A stretch of DNA of 39,125 nt from an uncultured Lachnospiraceae bacterium. GTDB lineage: Bacteria > Bacillota > Clostridia > Lachnospirales > Lachnospiraceae. Position numbers and translations under genes: made by a program. Location of the stretch: NCBI GenBank assembly GCA_910585215.1, contig CAJUDQ010000022.1:14263-53387 (forward strand). The letters run 5' to 3'. This document shows positions 1 to 8,665 of this stretch, in pieces (the stretch's first letter is position 1; each line of letters opens with the position of its first letter). Below the pieces are notes generated by a model that saw only the letters and a program-made list of their open reading frames with translations, was not told the DNA's origin and did no database searches.

Positions 1-182
1 ATAATTTTTATTTTTATAATCTGGTTAGATTACCCAAAATCCAAATTTAAAACTATAATTTTTCTAAAAAAATAAAAATATCTGCAAAACCAATACAGGA
101 AATAATTGTAAAATAAAATAAAAATTATGCTTGTATTCTTTCCATATCTTTTATATAATACTATTAAGCAAGCTTGATTGTG

Positions 183-248
183 AATCATGCAGCCAGCACT
201 TGTATTGATTGCCTAAATCATGCAGGCAATATTTGTGTTGATTACTCA
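183..248. repeat. Two tandem copies of a 33-bp repeat
   Basis: Two adjacent units, 183-215 and 216-248, each begin AATCATGCAG and end in a TTGATT-containing stretch; they differ at several positions. A degenerate third copy may precede them. They lie directly upstream of the first plus-strand gene. The 5' half of the unit resembles a minus-strand segment at about 28263-28293 in the rpoA-rpsD spacer, so this may be one member of a dispersed family. The rest of 1-273 is very AT-rich and I see no gene in it. Confidence 0.6.
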
Positions 249-273
249 ATAATTTATAAAAGGATGTGGTTTT

Positions 274-570
274 ATGAAGAAAAAGTATAACAGAGCTTCT
301 CTCAGCGTGGAAGCTGCAAAATATGAAATTGGAAAGGGCATGGAGGACGGATTTCATCTCTGGTCTACGGTAATCACAAATGGCTGGATTTCAACGGAAA
401 AGCTGGTAAAAATTACAAATGAAAATGGTCAGGTAGTATGTCCCTTTATCCAGAATCGCAGAGGTCTGATTTTTATCCGCGAAGGAGATTATATTATTTA
501 TGATGACGGCGGTGAACGCCACTGTTGTGGCAGTGATAAATTTCATAAACGTTTTACTGAAATTGAATAA
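274..570 (+). CDS. Small protein of unknown function (98 aa)
   Basis: I do not recognise this protein. It has 98 residues, is soluble and of mixed charge, with no signal peptide or membrane segment. The C-terminal third has an acidic/aromatic run (REGDYIIYDDGGERHCCG) with a Cys-Cys pair at about residues 86-87. The ATG follows an AAAGGATG-type ribosome binding site about 10 bases upstream. It stands alone: a tandem repeat lies upstream and a hairpin at 610-644 downstream, and the next gene begins 330 bp away. The reading frame is open over its full length and has normal codon use, which supports a real gene, but no function can be assigned. Confidence 0.6.
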   Translation: MKKKYNRASLSVEAAKYEIGKGMEDGFHLWSTVITNGWISTEKLVKITNENGQVVCPFIQNRRGLIFIREGDYIIYDDGGERHCCGSDKFHKRFTEIE

Positions 571-609
571 CTGACAAACTCAAAATTTTTTTAATGAGCC
601 TACCAGAAG

Positions 610-644
610 AGCTGTTGATTGGTTTCACAAATCAGTCAGCAGCT
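610..644 (+). terminator. Possible terminator after the 98-aa gene
   Basis: Arms 610-620 and 634-644 form an 11-bp stem (AGCTGTTGATT with AGTCAGCAGCT, two G-U pairs) with a 13-base loop. It is followed by ATTTTGTGTC, a weak U tract. It sits 40 bp past the stop codon of the 98-aa gene. Confidence 0.4.
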
Positions 645-767
645 ATTTTGTGTCTATAATGAATATTCTGTTTTTATTTTTGCATGAAAATTTTATTTTG
701 AGAGATAATAACTATACGATTTACTATATCTTTCTGTTATAAATTTTGTAGTGAGACTTATTTTATA

Positions 768-798
768 TTTACAGAACACATGTTTTTATTTCTATAAT
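768..798 (+). promoter_or_regulatory. Weak candidate promoter for the YeiH-type gene
   Basis: TTTACA at 768-773 and TATAAT at 793-798 are 19 bp apart, which is long. The rest of the 329-bp gap between the first two genes (571-899) is AT-rich. I see nothing else in it apart from the hairpin at 610-644 and the AAAGGAGGA ribosome binding site just before 900. Confidence 0.25.
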
Positions 799-899
799 AT
801 TTTATTAAAAAAATCCTATATCTCAAACAACATACAGAAAGATTTTCACAAAGCTATAGTGCAGTCAGCACGCTGTTCTGTCCAAAAAGGAGGATTATC

Positions 900-1940
900 A
901 TGCAAAAACTTTATACAGGATTTATAAATATTCTGCCGGGATTTCTTTTTGCTCTGATTATTGCATGGATTTCCAAATTCATAGAGGAACTTCTGCCAAT
1001 TCATCTGATTGGAGCCAGTGTAATCGCTTTATTTATTGGAATGGGAATTAACGCATTTCTTCCTGAAAATAAACTGTTAAACGAAGGGCTGAAATTTACA
1101 TCAAAAAAAATATTAAAGCTCGCAATTATTTTACTTGGCGCATCTCTTAGCATATCTACTATTTTATCCATTGGTAAAATGTCTATTCTGGTTATGCTTT
1201 TTACACTGCTTACCTGTTTTGGCGGCGGTTATTATATCGGAAGAATGCTTGGTATCAACTGGAAGCTGTCAAATCTTATCTCTGCCGGTACAGGAATCTG
1301 CGGGGGCTCCGCCATTGCTGCCATTGCTCCTGTCATTGACGCAAAGGATAAGGATATTGCTTATGCCATGTCCGCCACATTTCTGTTTGATATGGCAATG
1401 ATTATCATGTTTCCGATTCTTGGTGATTTTATGGGATTGTCCGATATGGCTTATGGACTTTGGGCCGGTACTGCTGTGAATGATACTTCCAGTGTTGTTG
1501 CTGCCGGATATGCCTATTCAGAAAATGCGGGTGACTTTGCCATGATGGTAAAGCTTACCAGAACCTTATCTATTATTCCCACTGTACTAGTCTTTGCATT
1601 TATAAATATTCATGTAAAAAGACAAAAGGAAGCCGGAAATACAGATATAGCAAAAGAAGCTGCCTCTATAAAATTCAGTTCTCTATTTCCTTGGTTTATT
1701 GTAGGCTTCGTTGTACTGGCCATTTTAAACAGCAGTGGTTTCATTCCGGTAACTCTTTCTGAAACCTTAAAGGAATTGAGTAAATTTCTGATGATTGCTG
1801 CTCTTGCTGCAATTGGATTAAATACCAGCTTTAAAGATATGAAAAAGGCAGGGATTTCACCTATGATACACGGATTTATTATCTCTGCACTTGTAGTAAT
1901 TGTAGCGATTGCTGTGGAGTATTTTATGGGAATTGTATAA
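900..1940 (+). CDS. yeiH: YeiH/UPF0324 family putative sulfate exporter
   Basis: This is an integral membrane protein of 346 residues, the usual length for the family, with about ten hydrophobic helices spread over the whole chain. The glycine-rich segments GTGICGGSAIAAIAPVI (about residue 130) and WAGTAVNDTSSVVAAG (about 190) are family hallmarks. The family is annotated as a putative sulfate or small-anion exporter; the substrate is not established, so the role here is inferred from family only. The ATG is preceded by AAAGGAGGA at good spacing. YeiH genes often have a LysR-type regulator next to them, and none is seen here. It converges on the V-ATPase operon, with hairpins between. Confidence 0.88.
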   Translation: MQKLYTGFINILPGFLFALIIAWISKFIEELLPIHLIGASVIALFIGMGINAFLPENKLLNEGLKFTSKKILKLAIILLGASLSISTILSIGKMSILVMLFTLLTCFGGGYYIGRMLGINWKLSNLISAGTGICGGSAIAAIAPVIDAKDKDIAYAMSATFLFDMAMIIMFPILGDFMGLSDMAYGLWAGTAVNDTSSVVAAGYAYSENAGDFAMMVKLTRTLSIIPTVLVFAFINIHVKRQKEAGNTDIAKEAASIKFSSLFPWFIVGFVVLAILNSSGFIPVTLSETLKELSKFLMIAALAAIGLNTSFKDMKKAGISPMIHGFIISALVVIVAIAVEYFMGIV

Positions 1941-1993
1941 GCACAGAGGTTAAGTGCATCTATTATATAATATATGGAAATAAAATAAAAAGA

Positions 1994-2014
1994 GAGTGCC
2001 GTAGAATAACACTC
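1994..2014 (-). terminator. Terminator of the V-ATPase operon
   Basis: On the minus strand GAGTG and CACTC pair around an 11-base loop and are followed by TCTTTTTATTTTA. It lies about 85 bp beyond the ntpD stop codon. Confidence 0.55.
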
Positions 2015-2063
2015 AGGCATAATATGTTGTTTATCAGCAAAAAATTGCAGCATATTGTGCCTG
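2014..2063 (+). terminator. Long hairpin between converging yeiH and ntpD
   Basis: Arms 2014-2029 and 2048-2063 form a 16-bp stem with two G-U pairs. No strong U tract follows on the plus strand, so it may act as a transcript end or stabiliser for yeiH rather than a classical intrinsic terminator. It shares one base with the minus-strand terminator at 1994-2014. Confidence 0.45.
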
Positions 2064-2097
2064 AAGCTATTTTGCGACAGTCCCTTTTTGTCTATTT

Positions 2098-2766
2098 CTA
2101 ATTCTCTAATTCTGCCAGTGCTTTTTGTCTTGCCTCTTCGAGCATCATATCCTTTACCTTCATCAGACGAATCTGTGTACTTCTCTCATTTTCATCCAGC
2201 TTCATCTTAATATATTTGATATTCTGCTGTGTCTGTGGAATTACCACATGCTCCAGTGCATTTACACGTCTTCTGGTCTTTTCAATTTCTGCCGCCATTA
2301 ACTGACATGCCTTTTCTGTCTCTGACAGCTTCAACATATCCGGCAGAATATCATCTAACGATTTTACCGCATCGTCCAAATCATTCGAAGTAAATGCAAA
2401 ACCATAAGAATAAATATCATTCGCGTTTGCTGTTCTTGTTTTATATTCAAATACAGGAATCTCTACACTCATAACATTTTTCTTGTCACATTCCAGATAT
2501 ACTTCCTGTTTCGGAGCCATCAATGCGGTATGAAGTATCTGTTCAGACATTCCCGCTTTGGCAATTACAAAATTTTTATTGGCATCCTTGATACCCTGTT
2601 CCACCTTTAAGCGAAGTTCCATATTGATGCGCACCAAATCAAGAAACTGTCTCATCAGCTCATCACGTTTGTCTTTTAAAAGCTTATGTCCTCTGACCGC
2701 GGTCTGCAGCTTTTTCTTTAATCTTGTGAGCTCCATTCTGGTAGGATTTACCTGTGTAGTCGCCAT
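2098..2766 (-). CDS. ntpD: V-type ATPase subunit D
   Basis: Subunit D is the central-stalk rotor shaft inside the A3B3 head. The protein has 222 residues, as usual. It has the expected pair of long coiled-coil helices: an N-terminal one starting PTRMELTRLKKKLQTAVRGHKLLKDKRDE, typical of the family, and a C-terminal Glu/Lys/Arg-rich one ending in ARQKALAELEN, with a less regular middle. The ATG follows an AAGAGGTGAA ribosome binding site. It is the last gene of the operon. The 136-bp gap to ntpB is longer than the other head-gene gaps and contains a copy of the ntpB 3' end. Confidence 0.95.
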   Translation of the reverse strand: MATTQVNPTRMELTRLKKKLQTAVRGHKLLKDKRDELMRQFLDLVRINMELRLKVEQGIKDANKNFVIAKAGMSEQILHTALMAPKQEVYLECDKKNVMSVEIPVFEYKTRTANANDIYSYGFAFTSNDLDDAVKSLDDILPDMLKLSETEKACQLMAAEIEKTRRRVNALEHVVIPQTQQNIKYIKMKLDENERSTQIRLMKVKDMMLEEARQKALAELEN

Positions 2767-2792
2767 GATGATTCACCTCTTTTCCGATTTTA

Positions 2793-2812
2793 TATTATTT
2801 TCCATAATACAT
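2793..2812. repeat. Copy of the ntpB 3' end in the ntpB-ntpD spacer
   Basis: Nineteen bases at 2793-2811 are identical to 2901-2919, which spans the last codons and stop of ntpB. The two copies are 108 bp apart. Confidence 0.6.
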
Positions 2813-2902
2813 GATTTCTATAAAATTTTCGTATGAAATTTTCCCATACAATCATTCTTCTGAATTTATTGATAGAATTTTTTATAATATTGCTTCTATC
2901 TA

Positions 2903-4273
2903 TTATTTTCCATAATACAAATCAAGGTATTTATCATCAATACGTTTCAACTCGCTTCTAGGAAGTATAGACAGAAGCTTCCAGCCAACTTCCAGAGTCT
3001 CTTCAATATCTCTGTTTGCGAAATATCCCTGAGAGACATACTGCTGTTCAAACGCATCTGCAAACTTTGCATAAATCAGGTCAATCTCTGATAATGCAGA
3101 TTCACCAAGAATCGTCATTAATTCCTTCGCGTCTTTTCCACGGGAATATGCAGCAAAAAGCTGATTCATTGTGTTTGAATGGTCTGCCCTTGTTTTTCCT
3201 TCACCGATACCTTTATCCTTCAGACGAGAGAGAGATGGAAGTACATCAATCGGAGGCGTTACACCCTTGCGGTAAAGCTCTCTCGAAAGAATAATCTGTC
3301 CCTCGGTAATATATCCTGTCAGGTCAGGAATCGGATGAGTCTTGTCATCTTCCGGCATTGAAAGAATTGGAATCATGGTAATACTTCCGTTTTTCCCCTT
3401 CTGACGTCCTGCTCTTTCATACAAAGTTGCAAGGTCGGTATACATATAACCCGGATAGCCACGACGTCCTGGAACCTCTTTACGCGCAGCGGAAACCTCT
3501 CTTAACGCATCTGCATAGTTTGTAATATCTGTCAATATAACAAGGACATGCATATCCTTTTCAAAGGCAAGATATTCTGCTGCTGTCAAAGCCATACGCG
3601 GAGTAGCAATACGCTCTACCGCAGGGTCATTTGCAAGGTTTACAAACAGTACGGTACGGTCGATTGCTCCTGTTTCCTTAAAACTGTTGATAAAGAAATT
3701 TGACTCCTCAAACGTAATACCAATCGCGGCAAATACTACGGCAAACTGCTCATCTTTTCCACGCACCTTTGCCTGTCTTGCGATTTGCGCTGCAAGATTC
3801 GCATGAGGCAAACCGGAAGCGGAGAAAATTGGAAGCTTCTGTCCACGAACCAGAGTATTCAGTCCGTCTATCGCTGATACACCTGTCTGAATAAATTCTT
3901 CCGGATAACTTCTTGCCGCCGGATTCATCGCAACACCATTAATATCCATTCTGGCATCTGGCAAAATCTCTGGTCCTCCGTCTATTGGATGTCCCAGACC
4001 ATCAAAGACACGTCCAAGCATATCCTCTGAAACTCCAAGCTCCATGCTCTTTCCAAGAAAACGCACCTTGCTGTTGGAAAGATTAATACCCGTAGAGCTT
4101 TCAAACAACTGAACCAGCGCATCGGAACCATTGATTTCCAAAACCTTACATCTTCTTATTTCACCAGAAGCAAGCTCAATTTCTCCCAATTCATCATAGG
4201 AAACATTTTCCACCCCATGCACAAGCATAAGCGGTCCTGCCACCTCCTGAATGGTTCTATATTCCTTTGGCAT
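2903..4273 (-). CDS. ntpB: V-type ATPase subunit B
   Basis: Subunit B is the non-catalytic nucleotide-site subunit of the peripheral V1 head. It has 456 residues, the family's usual length. The fold is recognisable from FSASGLPHANLAAQIARQA at about residue 150, where the catalytic subunit has its P-loop, and from the conserved RRGYPGYMYTDLATLYERAG segment near residue 275. It lacks a classical Walker A motif, as expected for B. It starts 3 bp after the ntpA stop codon, so the two head subunits are probably translationally coupled. Confidence 0.97.
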   Translation of the reverse strand: MPKEYRTIQEVAGPLMLVHGVENVSYDELGEIELASGEIRRCKVLEINGSDALVQLFESSTGINLSNSKVRFLGKSMELGVSEDMLGRVFDGLGHPIDGGPEILPDARMDINGVAMNPAARSYPEEFIQTGVSAIDGLNTLVRGQKLPIFSASGLPHANLAAQIARQAKVRGKDEQFAVVFAAIGITFEESNFFINSFKETGAIDRTVLFVNLANDPAVERIATPRMALTAAEYLAFEKDMHVLVILTDITNYADALREVSAARKEVPGRRGYPGYMYTDLATLYERAGRQKGKNGSITMIPILSMPEDDKTHPIPDLTGYITEGQIILSRELYRKGVTPPIDVLPSLSRLKDKGIGEGKTRADHSNTMNQLFAAYSRGKDAKELMTILGESALSEIDLIYAKFADAFEQQYVSQGYFANRDIEETLEVGWKLLSILPRSELKRIDDKYLDLYYGK

Positions 4274-4276
4274 TCC

Positions 4277-6040
4277 TTATTCCTCCCTTCCAAGCAGATT
4301 TGCGATTTCAATATGAAGCTCATTATTGATTTTTTCATATTCGGAATCAATATTTTCATCCAAAGTATATTTATAACGTCCGATACGCTCTCTTACTGCC
4401 ATATTAATTAATTTCTGTACAGAAGCTCCCTGTTTTAATGCCTCAAGAGACTTATCATAAAATGCAATTACAAGCTCCATCATCAAAAACTGCTTCTTTA
4501 AAGAAGTATACGTATCTACTTCATGGAAGGAATTCTGATGCAAAAAGTCCTCACGAATAGAACGTGCTGCCTCCATTTTTAAACGGTCCTCTGCGGACAG
4601 CGCATCCATACCAACCATCTTAACGATTTCGTCAAGCTCTGCTTCATCCTGCAAAAGTCCCATTAAACGCTGTCTGTCTGACATCCACTTATCAGATACA
4701 TTTTCATCAAACCAGCTTCCCATATTATCTGTATACAAGGAATAGCTTGTAAGCCAGTTAATCGCAGGGAAGTGACGCTTGTAAGCCAATGCAGAATCCA
4801 GTCCCCAGAATACTTTCACAATACGAAGTGTTGCCTGAGATACCGGCTCCGAAATATCACCACCCGGAGGGGATACTGCCCCGATAACAGAAAGAGCACC
4901 GACTCTTCCATCCTTGCCAAGAGAAACCACCTGTCCTGCACGCTCATAGAACTGCGCCAGACGGCTTCCCAGATATGCCGGATAACCTTCTTCACCTGGC
5001 ATTTCCTGAAGACGTCCTGACATCTCACGCAAAGCTTCTGCCCAACGGGAGGTGGAATCTGCCATAAGCGCAACAGAATATCCCATATCTCTAAAGTACT
5101 CTGCAATAGTAATACCTGTATAAATAGAAGCCTCACGGGCTGCCACAGGCATATCAGAAGTATTTGCAATCAGAACGGTTCTCTCCATCAGAGACTGTCC
5201 TGTTTTCGGGTCCTTTAATTCTGGAAACTCGTTTAAAACGTCTGTCATCTCATTTCCACGCTCGCCACAGCCAATATAAACAACGATATCCGCCTCTGCC
5301 CATTTTGCAAGCTGATGCTGAATCACTGTCTTACCGCTTCCAAAAGGTCCCGGAACTGCTGCAACACCGCCCTTTGCAATTGGGAAAAAGGTATCTACCA
5401 CACGCTGTCCTGTAATCAGCGGCATATCAAGCGGAAGTTTTTCCTTATAAGGACGTCCTTTACGGACCGGCCATTTCTGCATCATAGTCAGTTCTTTGTC
5501 GCCATTTTCTGTCTCTACAACAGCCACTATCTCATCTACCGTAAAGTCACCGGATTTAATATCTTTAATTGTTCCCTTTACTCCATAAGGAACCATAATT
5601 TTCTGCTGTACTACAATTGTTTCCTGAACTGTTCCGATTACATCGCCTGGCTCCACTTCATCGCCCGGCTTTACCACAGGCTCGAAGGTCCATTTTTTAT
5701 CTCTTTTTAACGATGGAACTTCTACCCCGCGCTTTAAGCTGTTGCCCGCTATCTTCATAATATCATCCAGAGGTCTCTGAATTCCATCATAGATGCTGGT
5801 AATCAGTCCTGGTCCCAGTTCAACGGAAAGTGGCATCTCTGTTGATTCTACAGGTTCTCCCGGACAAAGACCGGAAGTTTCCTCATAAACCTGTACAGAC
5901 GCCTGGTCTCCATGTATCTCTATAATCTCACCAATCAGTCTCTGATTGCTGACACGAACCACGTCAAACATGTTTGCGTCCCGCATACCTTCGGCAATAA
6001 CCAAAGGTCCTGCTACTTTTTTAATCGTACCTTTACTCAT
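4277..6040 (-). CDS. ntpA: V-type ATPase catalytic subunit A
   Basis: This is the ATP-hydrolysing subunit of the V1 head. It has 587 residues, as usual. The Walker A loop GPFGSGKT is at residues 231-238. The non-homologous insertion (about 115-185) that separates V/A-type A subunits from F-type beta is present. CGERGNEMTDVL and LMADSTSRWAEALREMSGRL follow in the normal order. It begins with ATG at 6040, preceded by a GAAAGGTGTGTGATT-type binding site. It sits between the subunit F gene (21 bp gap) and ntpB. Confidence 0.98.
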   Translation of the reverse strand: MSKGTIKKVAGPLVIAEGMRDANMFDVVRVSNQRLIGEIIEIHGDQASVQVYEETSGLCPGEPVESTEMPLSVELGPGLITSIYDGIQRPLDDIMKIAGNSLKRGVEVPSLKRDKKWTFEPVVKPGDEVEPGDVIGTVQETIVVQQKIMVPYGVKGTIKDIKSGDFTVDEIVAVVETENGDKELTMMQKWPVRKGRPYKEKLPLDMPLITGQRVVDTFFPIAKGGVAAVPGPFGSGKTVIQHQLAKWAEADIVVYIGCGERGNEMTDVLNEFPELKDPKTGQSLMERTVLIANTSDMPVAAREASIYTGITIAEYFRDMGYSVALMADSTSRWAEALREMSGRLQEMPGEEGYPAYLGSRLAQFYERAGQVVSLGKDGRVGALSVIGAVSPPGGDISEPVSQATLRIVKVFWGLDSALAYKRHFPAINWLTSYSLYTDNMGSWFDENVSDKWMSDRQRLMGLLQDEAELDEIVKMVGMDALSAEDRLKMEAARSIREDFLHQNSFHEVDTYTSLKKQFLMMELVIAFYDKSLEALKQGASVQKLINMAVRERIGRYKYTLDENIDSEYEKINNELHIEIANLLGREE

Positions 6041-6061
6041 TTGGATTAATCACACACCTTT

Positions 6062-6382
6062 CTAATTACCGCCAAACAGAATATCAGAGCCTACTGCCTG
6101 CTCTACGGTCTTCTTTACATTTTCCACGCCTGCGCCTGTATTGCCGGATACGCCCGGAATCTGAATAATCGCCGGAAATACAGAAGCACTATACTTCCTG
6201 ATATCCTCCTGTATACAGTCTGCCAGCTTCTCTGTTACATAGATTACGGAATAATCATTTTCTGCAAGATTATGAAGCTGCTTTGCGGCACTTTCCGAAT
6301 CGGATACCGGAAATGTATCCAGTCCTACAGTGGCAAAACCGTAAATACTGTCATAATCGCCTAATACTGCAATCTTATACAT
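6062..6382 (-). CDS. ntpG: V-type ATPase subunit F (NtpG)
   Basis: A small central-stalk protein of 106 residues that binds subunit D. It has the family's N-terminal beta-strand start (MYKIAVLGDYDSIYGFATVGLD), a middle DYSVIYVTEKLAD segment, and the FPAIIQIPG strand. It overlaps the end of the subunit C gene by 8 bp, indicating coupled translation. The name follows the E. hirae ntp operon, where this position is ntpG; other schemes call it atpF. Confidence 0.92.
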   Translation of the reverse strand: MYKIAVLGDYDSIYGFATVGLDTFPVSDSESAAKQLHNLAENDYSVIYVTEKLADCIQEDIRKYSASVFPAIIQIPGVSGNTGAGVENVKKTVEQAVGSDILFGGN

Positions 6383-7343
6383 ACATTTCCCTTACCCTTT
6401 CCCGGATTGACTCATCAGAAAAGCCGTTTTGCTTTCCTGATAAAATAATTCTCACCGTTTTTATTTCATTTTCTCTTGCAAGGACATATGCCACAAGCGG
6501 TCCTATGGAAAATGAATTATATTTTTGTGGTTTTATCGTGTTTATAATTCTGTTATCACACCAGCGCTCAAATGCAGAAGTAGATTCTCTCAATGCTTCT
6601 GCGCCTTCTGAGTACCCTGTTTCATCAAGATAGCTGCAAATACTTTCCAGACCATTCAAAGCGGCATGTGCTAATTTTTCTACACTGACACTCTGACATT
6701 CTGCCATTGCCTGTTTCATAAAATCCATGGATTTTGCCGTTCTCTGAGAACGAACTGCTATCTTTATATCTGCCACAGCTACTGTAGATTCTGCGTAATC
6801 CCTCAAAATACTATTATCCGACTTTTTACCAGCCTGATAAATTGCTTCCAAAGCTGCTTTATCCACAATGATATCACATAATTGTCCGTCTTTTGTCTGG
6901 ACAAATGTCTCATAAGCCTCTCTTGCCGCAGCCTGCATAATATCCGGCAGTGACTGGTAGTTCTTTTCGGAGATGTGTTTTACCATAGTTTCTCCATCAA
7001 TACTACAATCGTCATAAAAAATATTTGCACCTGTTTTTCCCATTACTACCTGCTTAATGGCTGCCTTTAGATTATGGAAAAGGTTTGGGTAAGAAAGCAC
7101 ATCAAAAACCGACATATCAGAAGTCAGCTCGCGTATGGTTGCCCATGTTTTCTCACGTTCCTTTGTAAGAATCGCCTCTGCATCTGACGGTGTATCGCTG
7201 TCTCCCCAGCCTTTTTCCTGCAGAAATTGAATACAGTTTTCATAACTTTTACATGCAATCAACTGGTCAATTGTCGCATTGGAAAACAAGGATATCTCAA
7301 GGGAGCGTATTCGTGCAACAGCATATACATAATTATCTGCCAT
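6375..7343 (-). CDS. ntpC: V-type ATPase subunit C (d-type)
   Basis: The subunit joins the central stalk to the membrane rotor ring. The protein has 322 residues and is mostly alpha-helical. The N-terminus NYVYAVARIRSLE and the late segment ENEIKTVRIILSGKQNGFSDESIRERVREMYV are typical of the family. It overlaps ntpG by 8 bp and starts 40 bp after ntpE. No cysteine cluster or membrane segment is present, as expected. Confidence 0.92.
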   Translation of the reverse strand: MADNYVYAVARIRSLEISLFSNATIDQLIACKSYENCIQFLQEKGWGDSDTPSDAEAILTKEREKTWATIRELTSDMSVFDVLSYPNLFHNLKAAIKQVVMGKTGANIFYDDCSIDGETMVKHISEKNYQSLPDIMQAAAREAYETFVQTKDGQLCDIIVDKAALEAIYQAGKKSDNSILRDYAESTVAVADIKIAVRSQRTAKSMDFMKQAMAECQSVSVEKLAHAALNGLESICSYLDETGYSEGAEALRESTSAFERWCDNRIINTIKPQKYNSFSIGPLVAYVLARENEIKTVRIILSGKQNGFSDESIRERVREMYV

Positions 7344-7382
7344 AACTTATATCCCTTTCCTTAAAATCTGCTTTTTAAATGT

Positions 7383-7976
7383 TTATAAAAATAAAGTTTC
7401 ATGTACCTTGTCTGCAAGATACTCTCTCTCAGTATGGAACATTGTCTGAATCGAACAATTTTCCTCCACACCTCCATAAACAAGGATAAATCCTCCATCA
7501 ATCGGTCTGCTGTCCTTTGAAAGCTTCAGAGAGCCGCCGTTCTGTTTTGCGACACTGCTAATTTTGTCCTCAAAATCTGCCGGCATTCGGTCTAAATCTT
7601 TTTTGGAGAAGTAAATCTCACCGTCTTTCGCAAGACTATATTTCTTTAACATTTTTTCAAGCATCTGGAAATAAGTTTTATCATCTAATGCAAATATACT
7701 GTCATAAGCCTTGGCAAGAATATCTGAAATAATTTCCTGTCTGGCATTCAAAATCATCTGACGTTTCTTTAACTGCGCGGAAGATTTTGCTCTGTCACTG
7801 GCATTCTTCTTGTCCTGTTCTGCTTTTGCTGCAATGTCTGATTCAAGTTTTCTACATTCCTCTTCGGCACTGCTTATGATTTCAGAAGCCTCCGCATTCG
7901 CGGCATCCTTTTTCTCCGCTGCGGTTTTTCTTGCTTCGCTCAGAATCTCTTCTACTATTTTGTCAATATTTGCCAT
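7383..7976 (-). CDS. ntpE: V-type ATPase subunit E
   Basis: A peripheral-stalk (stator) protein of 197 residues. The N-terminal half is a long Ala/Glu/Lys-rich coiled coil (about residues 5-90). The C-terminal half is a globular head-binding domain with DSRPIDGGFILVYGGVEENCS, a conserved element. It would pair with the small coiled-coil product at the start of the operon (NtpF) to form the stator. The ATG follows AAAGGAGAGG. A 203-bp gap carrying 15-bp tandem repeats separates it from ntpK, the widest gap in the operon. Confidence 0.93.
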   Translation of the reverse strand: MANIDKIVEEILSEARKTAAEKKDAANAEASEIISSAEEECRKLESDIAAKAEQDKKNASDRAKSSAQLKKRQMILNARQEIISDILAKAYDSIFALDDKTYFQMLEKMLKKYSLAKDGEIYFSKKDLDRMPADFEDKISSVAKQNGGSLKLSKDSRPIDGGFILVYGGVEENCSIQTMFHTEREYLADKVHETLFL

Positions 7977-8092
7977 TTATTTAAGCCTCTCCTTTCTATA
8001 AAATTTCTTTACAGGAAATCACTTCACTGTCTTTCCCGTAATGCTGCCCGAAAAGGGCGGCTGTCCACTGAATAAAATGCGGAAAAATTTTT

Positions 8093-8152
8093 GTCATCTG
8101 TAGCAATACAATTTGTAACCGTACAAACTGTAACACTACAAACTGTAACAAT
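8093..8152. repeat. 15-bp tandem repeats in the ntpK-ntpE spacer
   Basis: Three clear units, 8108-8122, 8123-8137 and 8138-8152, follow the pattern ACAAACTGTAACAAT with few changes. A degenerate fourth lies at 8093-8107. The neighbouring sequence also has a small GCCC/GGGC hairpin near 8047-8060. No gene is seen in 7977-8179. Confidence 0.75.
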
Positions 8153-8179
8153 ATAAGCACTTTATTCTAAAAGCAGAAA

Positions 8180-8662
8180 TTAAACATTAATAGAGGTAAC
8201 TGCCAAAATAGAGATAAGCAATGCAAGAATAGCATATGTTTCAACCATTGCAGGGAAAAGCATGGACTTTGCAAACTGCTCAGGCTTCTTTGCTACAATT
8301 CCAATACTGGCAACTGCTGTTCTTCCCTGATGCATACCGGAAATCAGACCTACGATTCCAATTGGAAGACATGCTGCAAAAATCAATAAACCTGTCTGAA
8401 GGCTGATTTCTGCTGCACCGCCACCAAGCAGACCTACCTTGGACAATACGATAAAGCCTACCAGCAGACCATAAATACCCTGTGTACCTGGAAGAAGCTG
8501 CAAAATAAGTACTTTTGCAAATTTACTTGGGTCCTCTGTCACTACTCCTGCGGCAGCCTGTCCTGCCACACCTACGCCGATTGCTGAACCGGCACCTGCA
8601 AATAATACTGCAACGGCTGCACCAAGAAGTGCATAAACAATTCCTAACTGTTCTGTAAACAT
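8180..8662 (-). CDS. ntpK: V-type ATPase rotor ring subunit K, Na+-type
   Basis: The proteolipid rotor subunit has 160 residues and four transmembrane helices arranged as two tandem hairpins, with the ion-binding Glu only in the second (E141 in MVETYAIL). The first hairpin has Gln in the matching place (LLPGTQGIYG). The E. hirae NtpK Na+ site uses Leu61, Thr64, Gln65, Tyr68, Gln110 and Glu139; the equivalents here are L57, T60, Q61, Y64, Q112 and E141, all conserved. That points to Na+ rather than H+ coupling. This is inferred from residues, not measured. The gene starts 3 bp after ntpI. Confidence 0.95.
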   Translation of the reverse strand: MFTEQLGIVYALLGAAVAVLFAGAGSAIGVGVAGQAAAGVVTEDPSKFAKVLILQLLPGTQGIYGLLVGFIVLSKVGLLGGGAAEISLQTGLLIFAACLPIGIVGLISGMHQGRTAVASIGIVAKKPEQFAKSMLFPAMVETYAILALLISILAVTSINV

Positions 8663-8665
8663 AAA

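Noticed and set aside
1610..2053. 147-codon minus-strand frame opposite yeiH
   Set aside because: It mirrors the transporter's codons and runs through the intergenic hairpins; no ribosome binding site or family resemblance.
8093..8152. Possible CRISPR array
   Set aside because: Units are 15 bp with no spacers; this is a simple tandem repeat.
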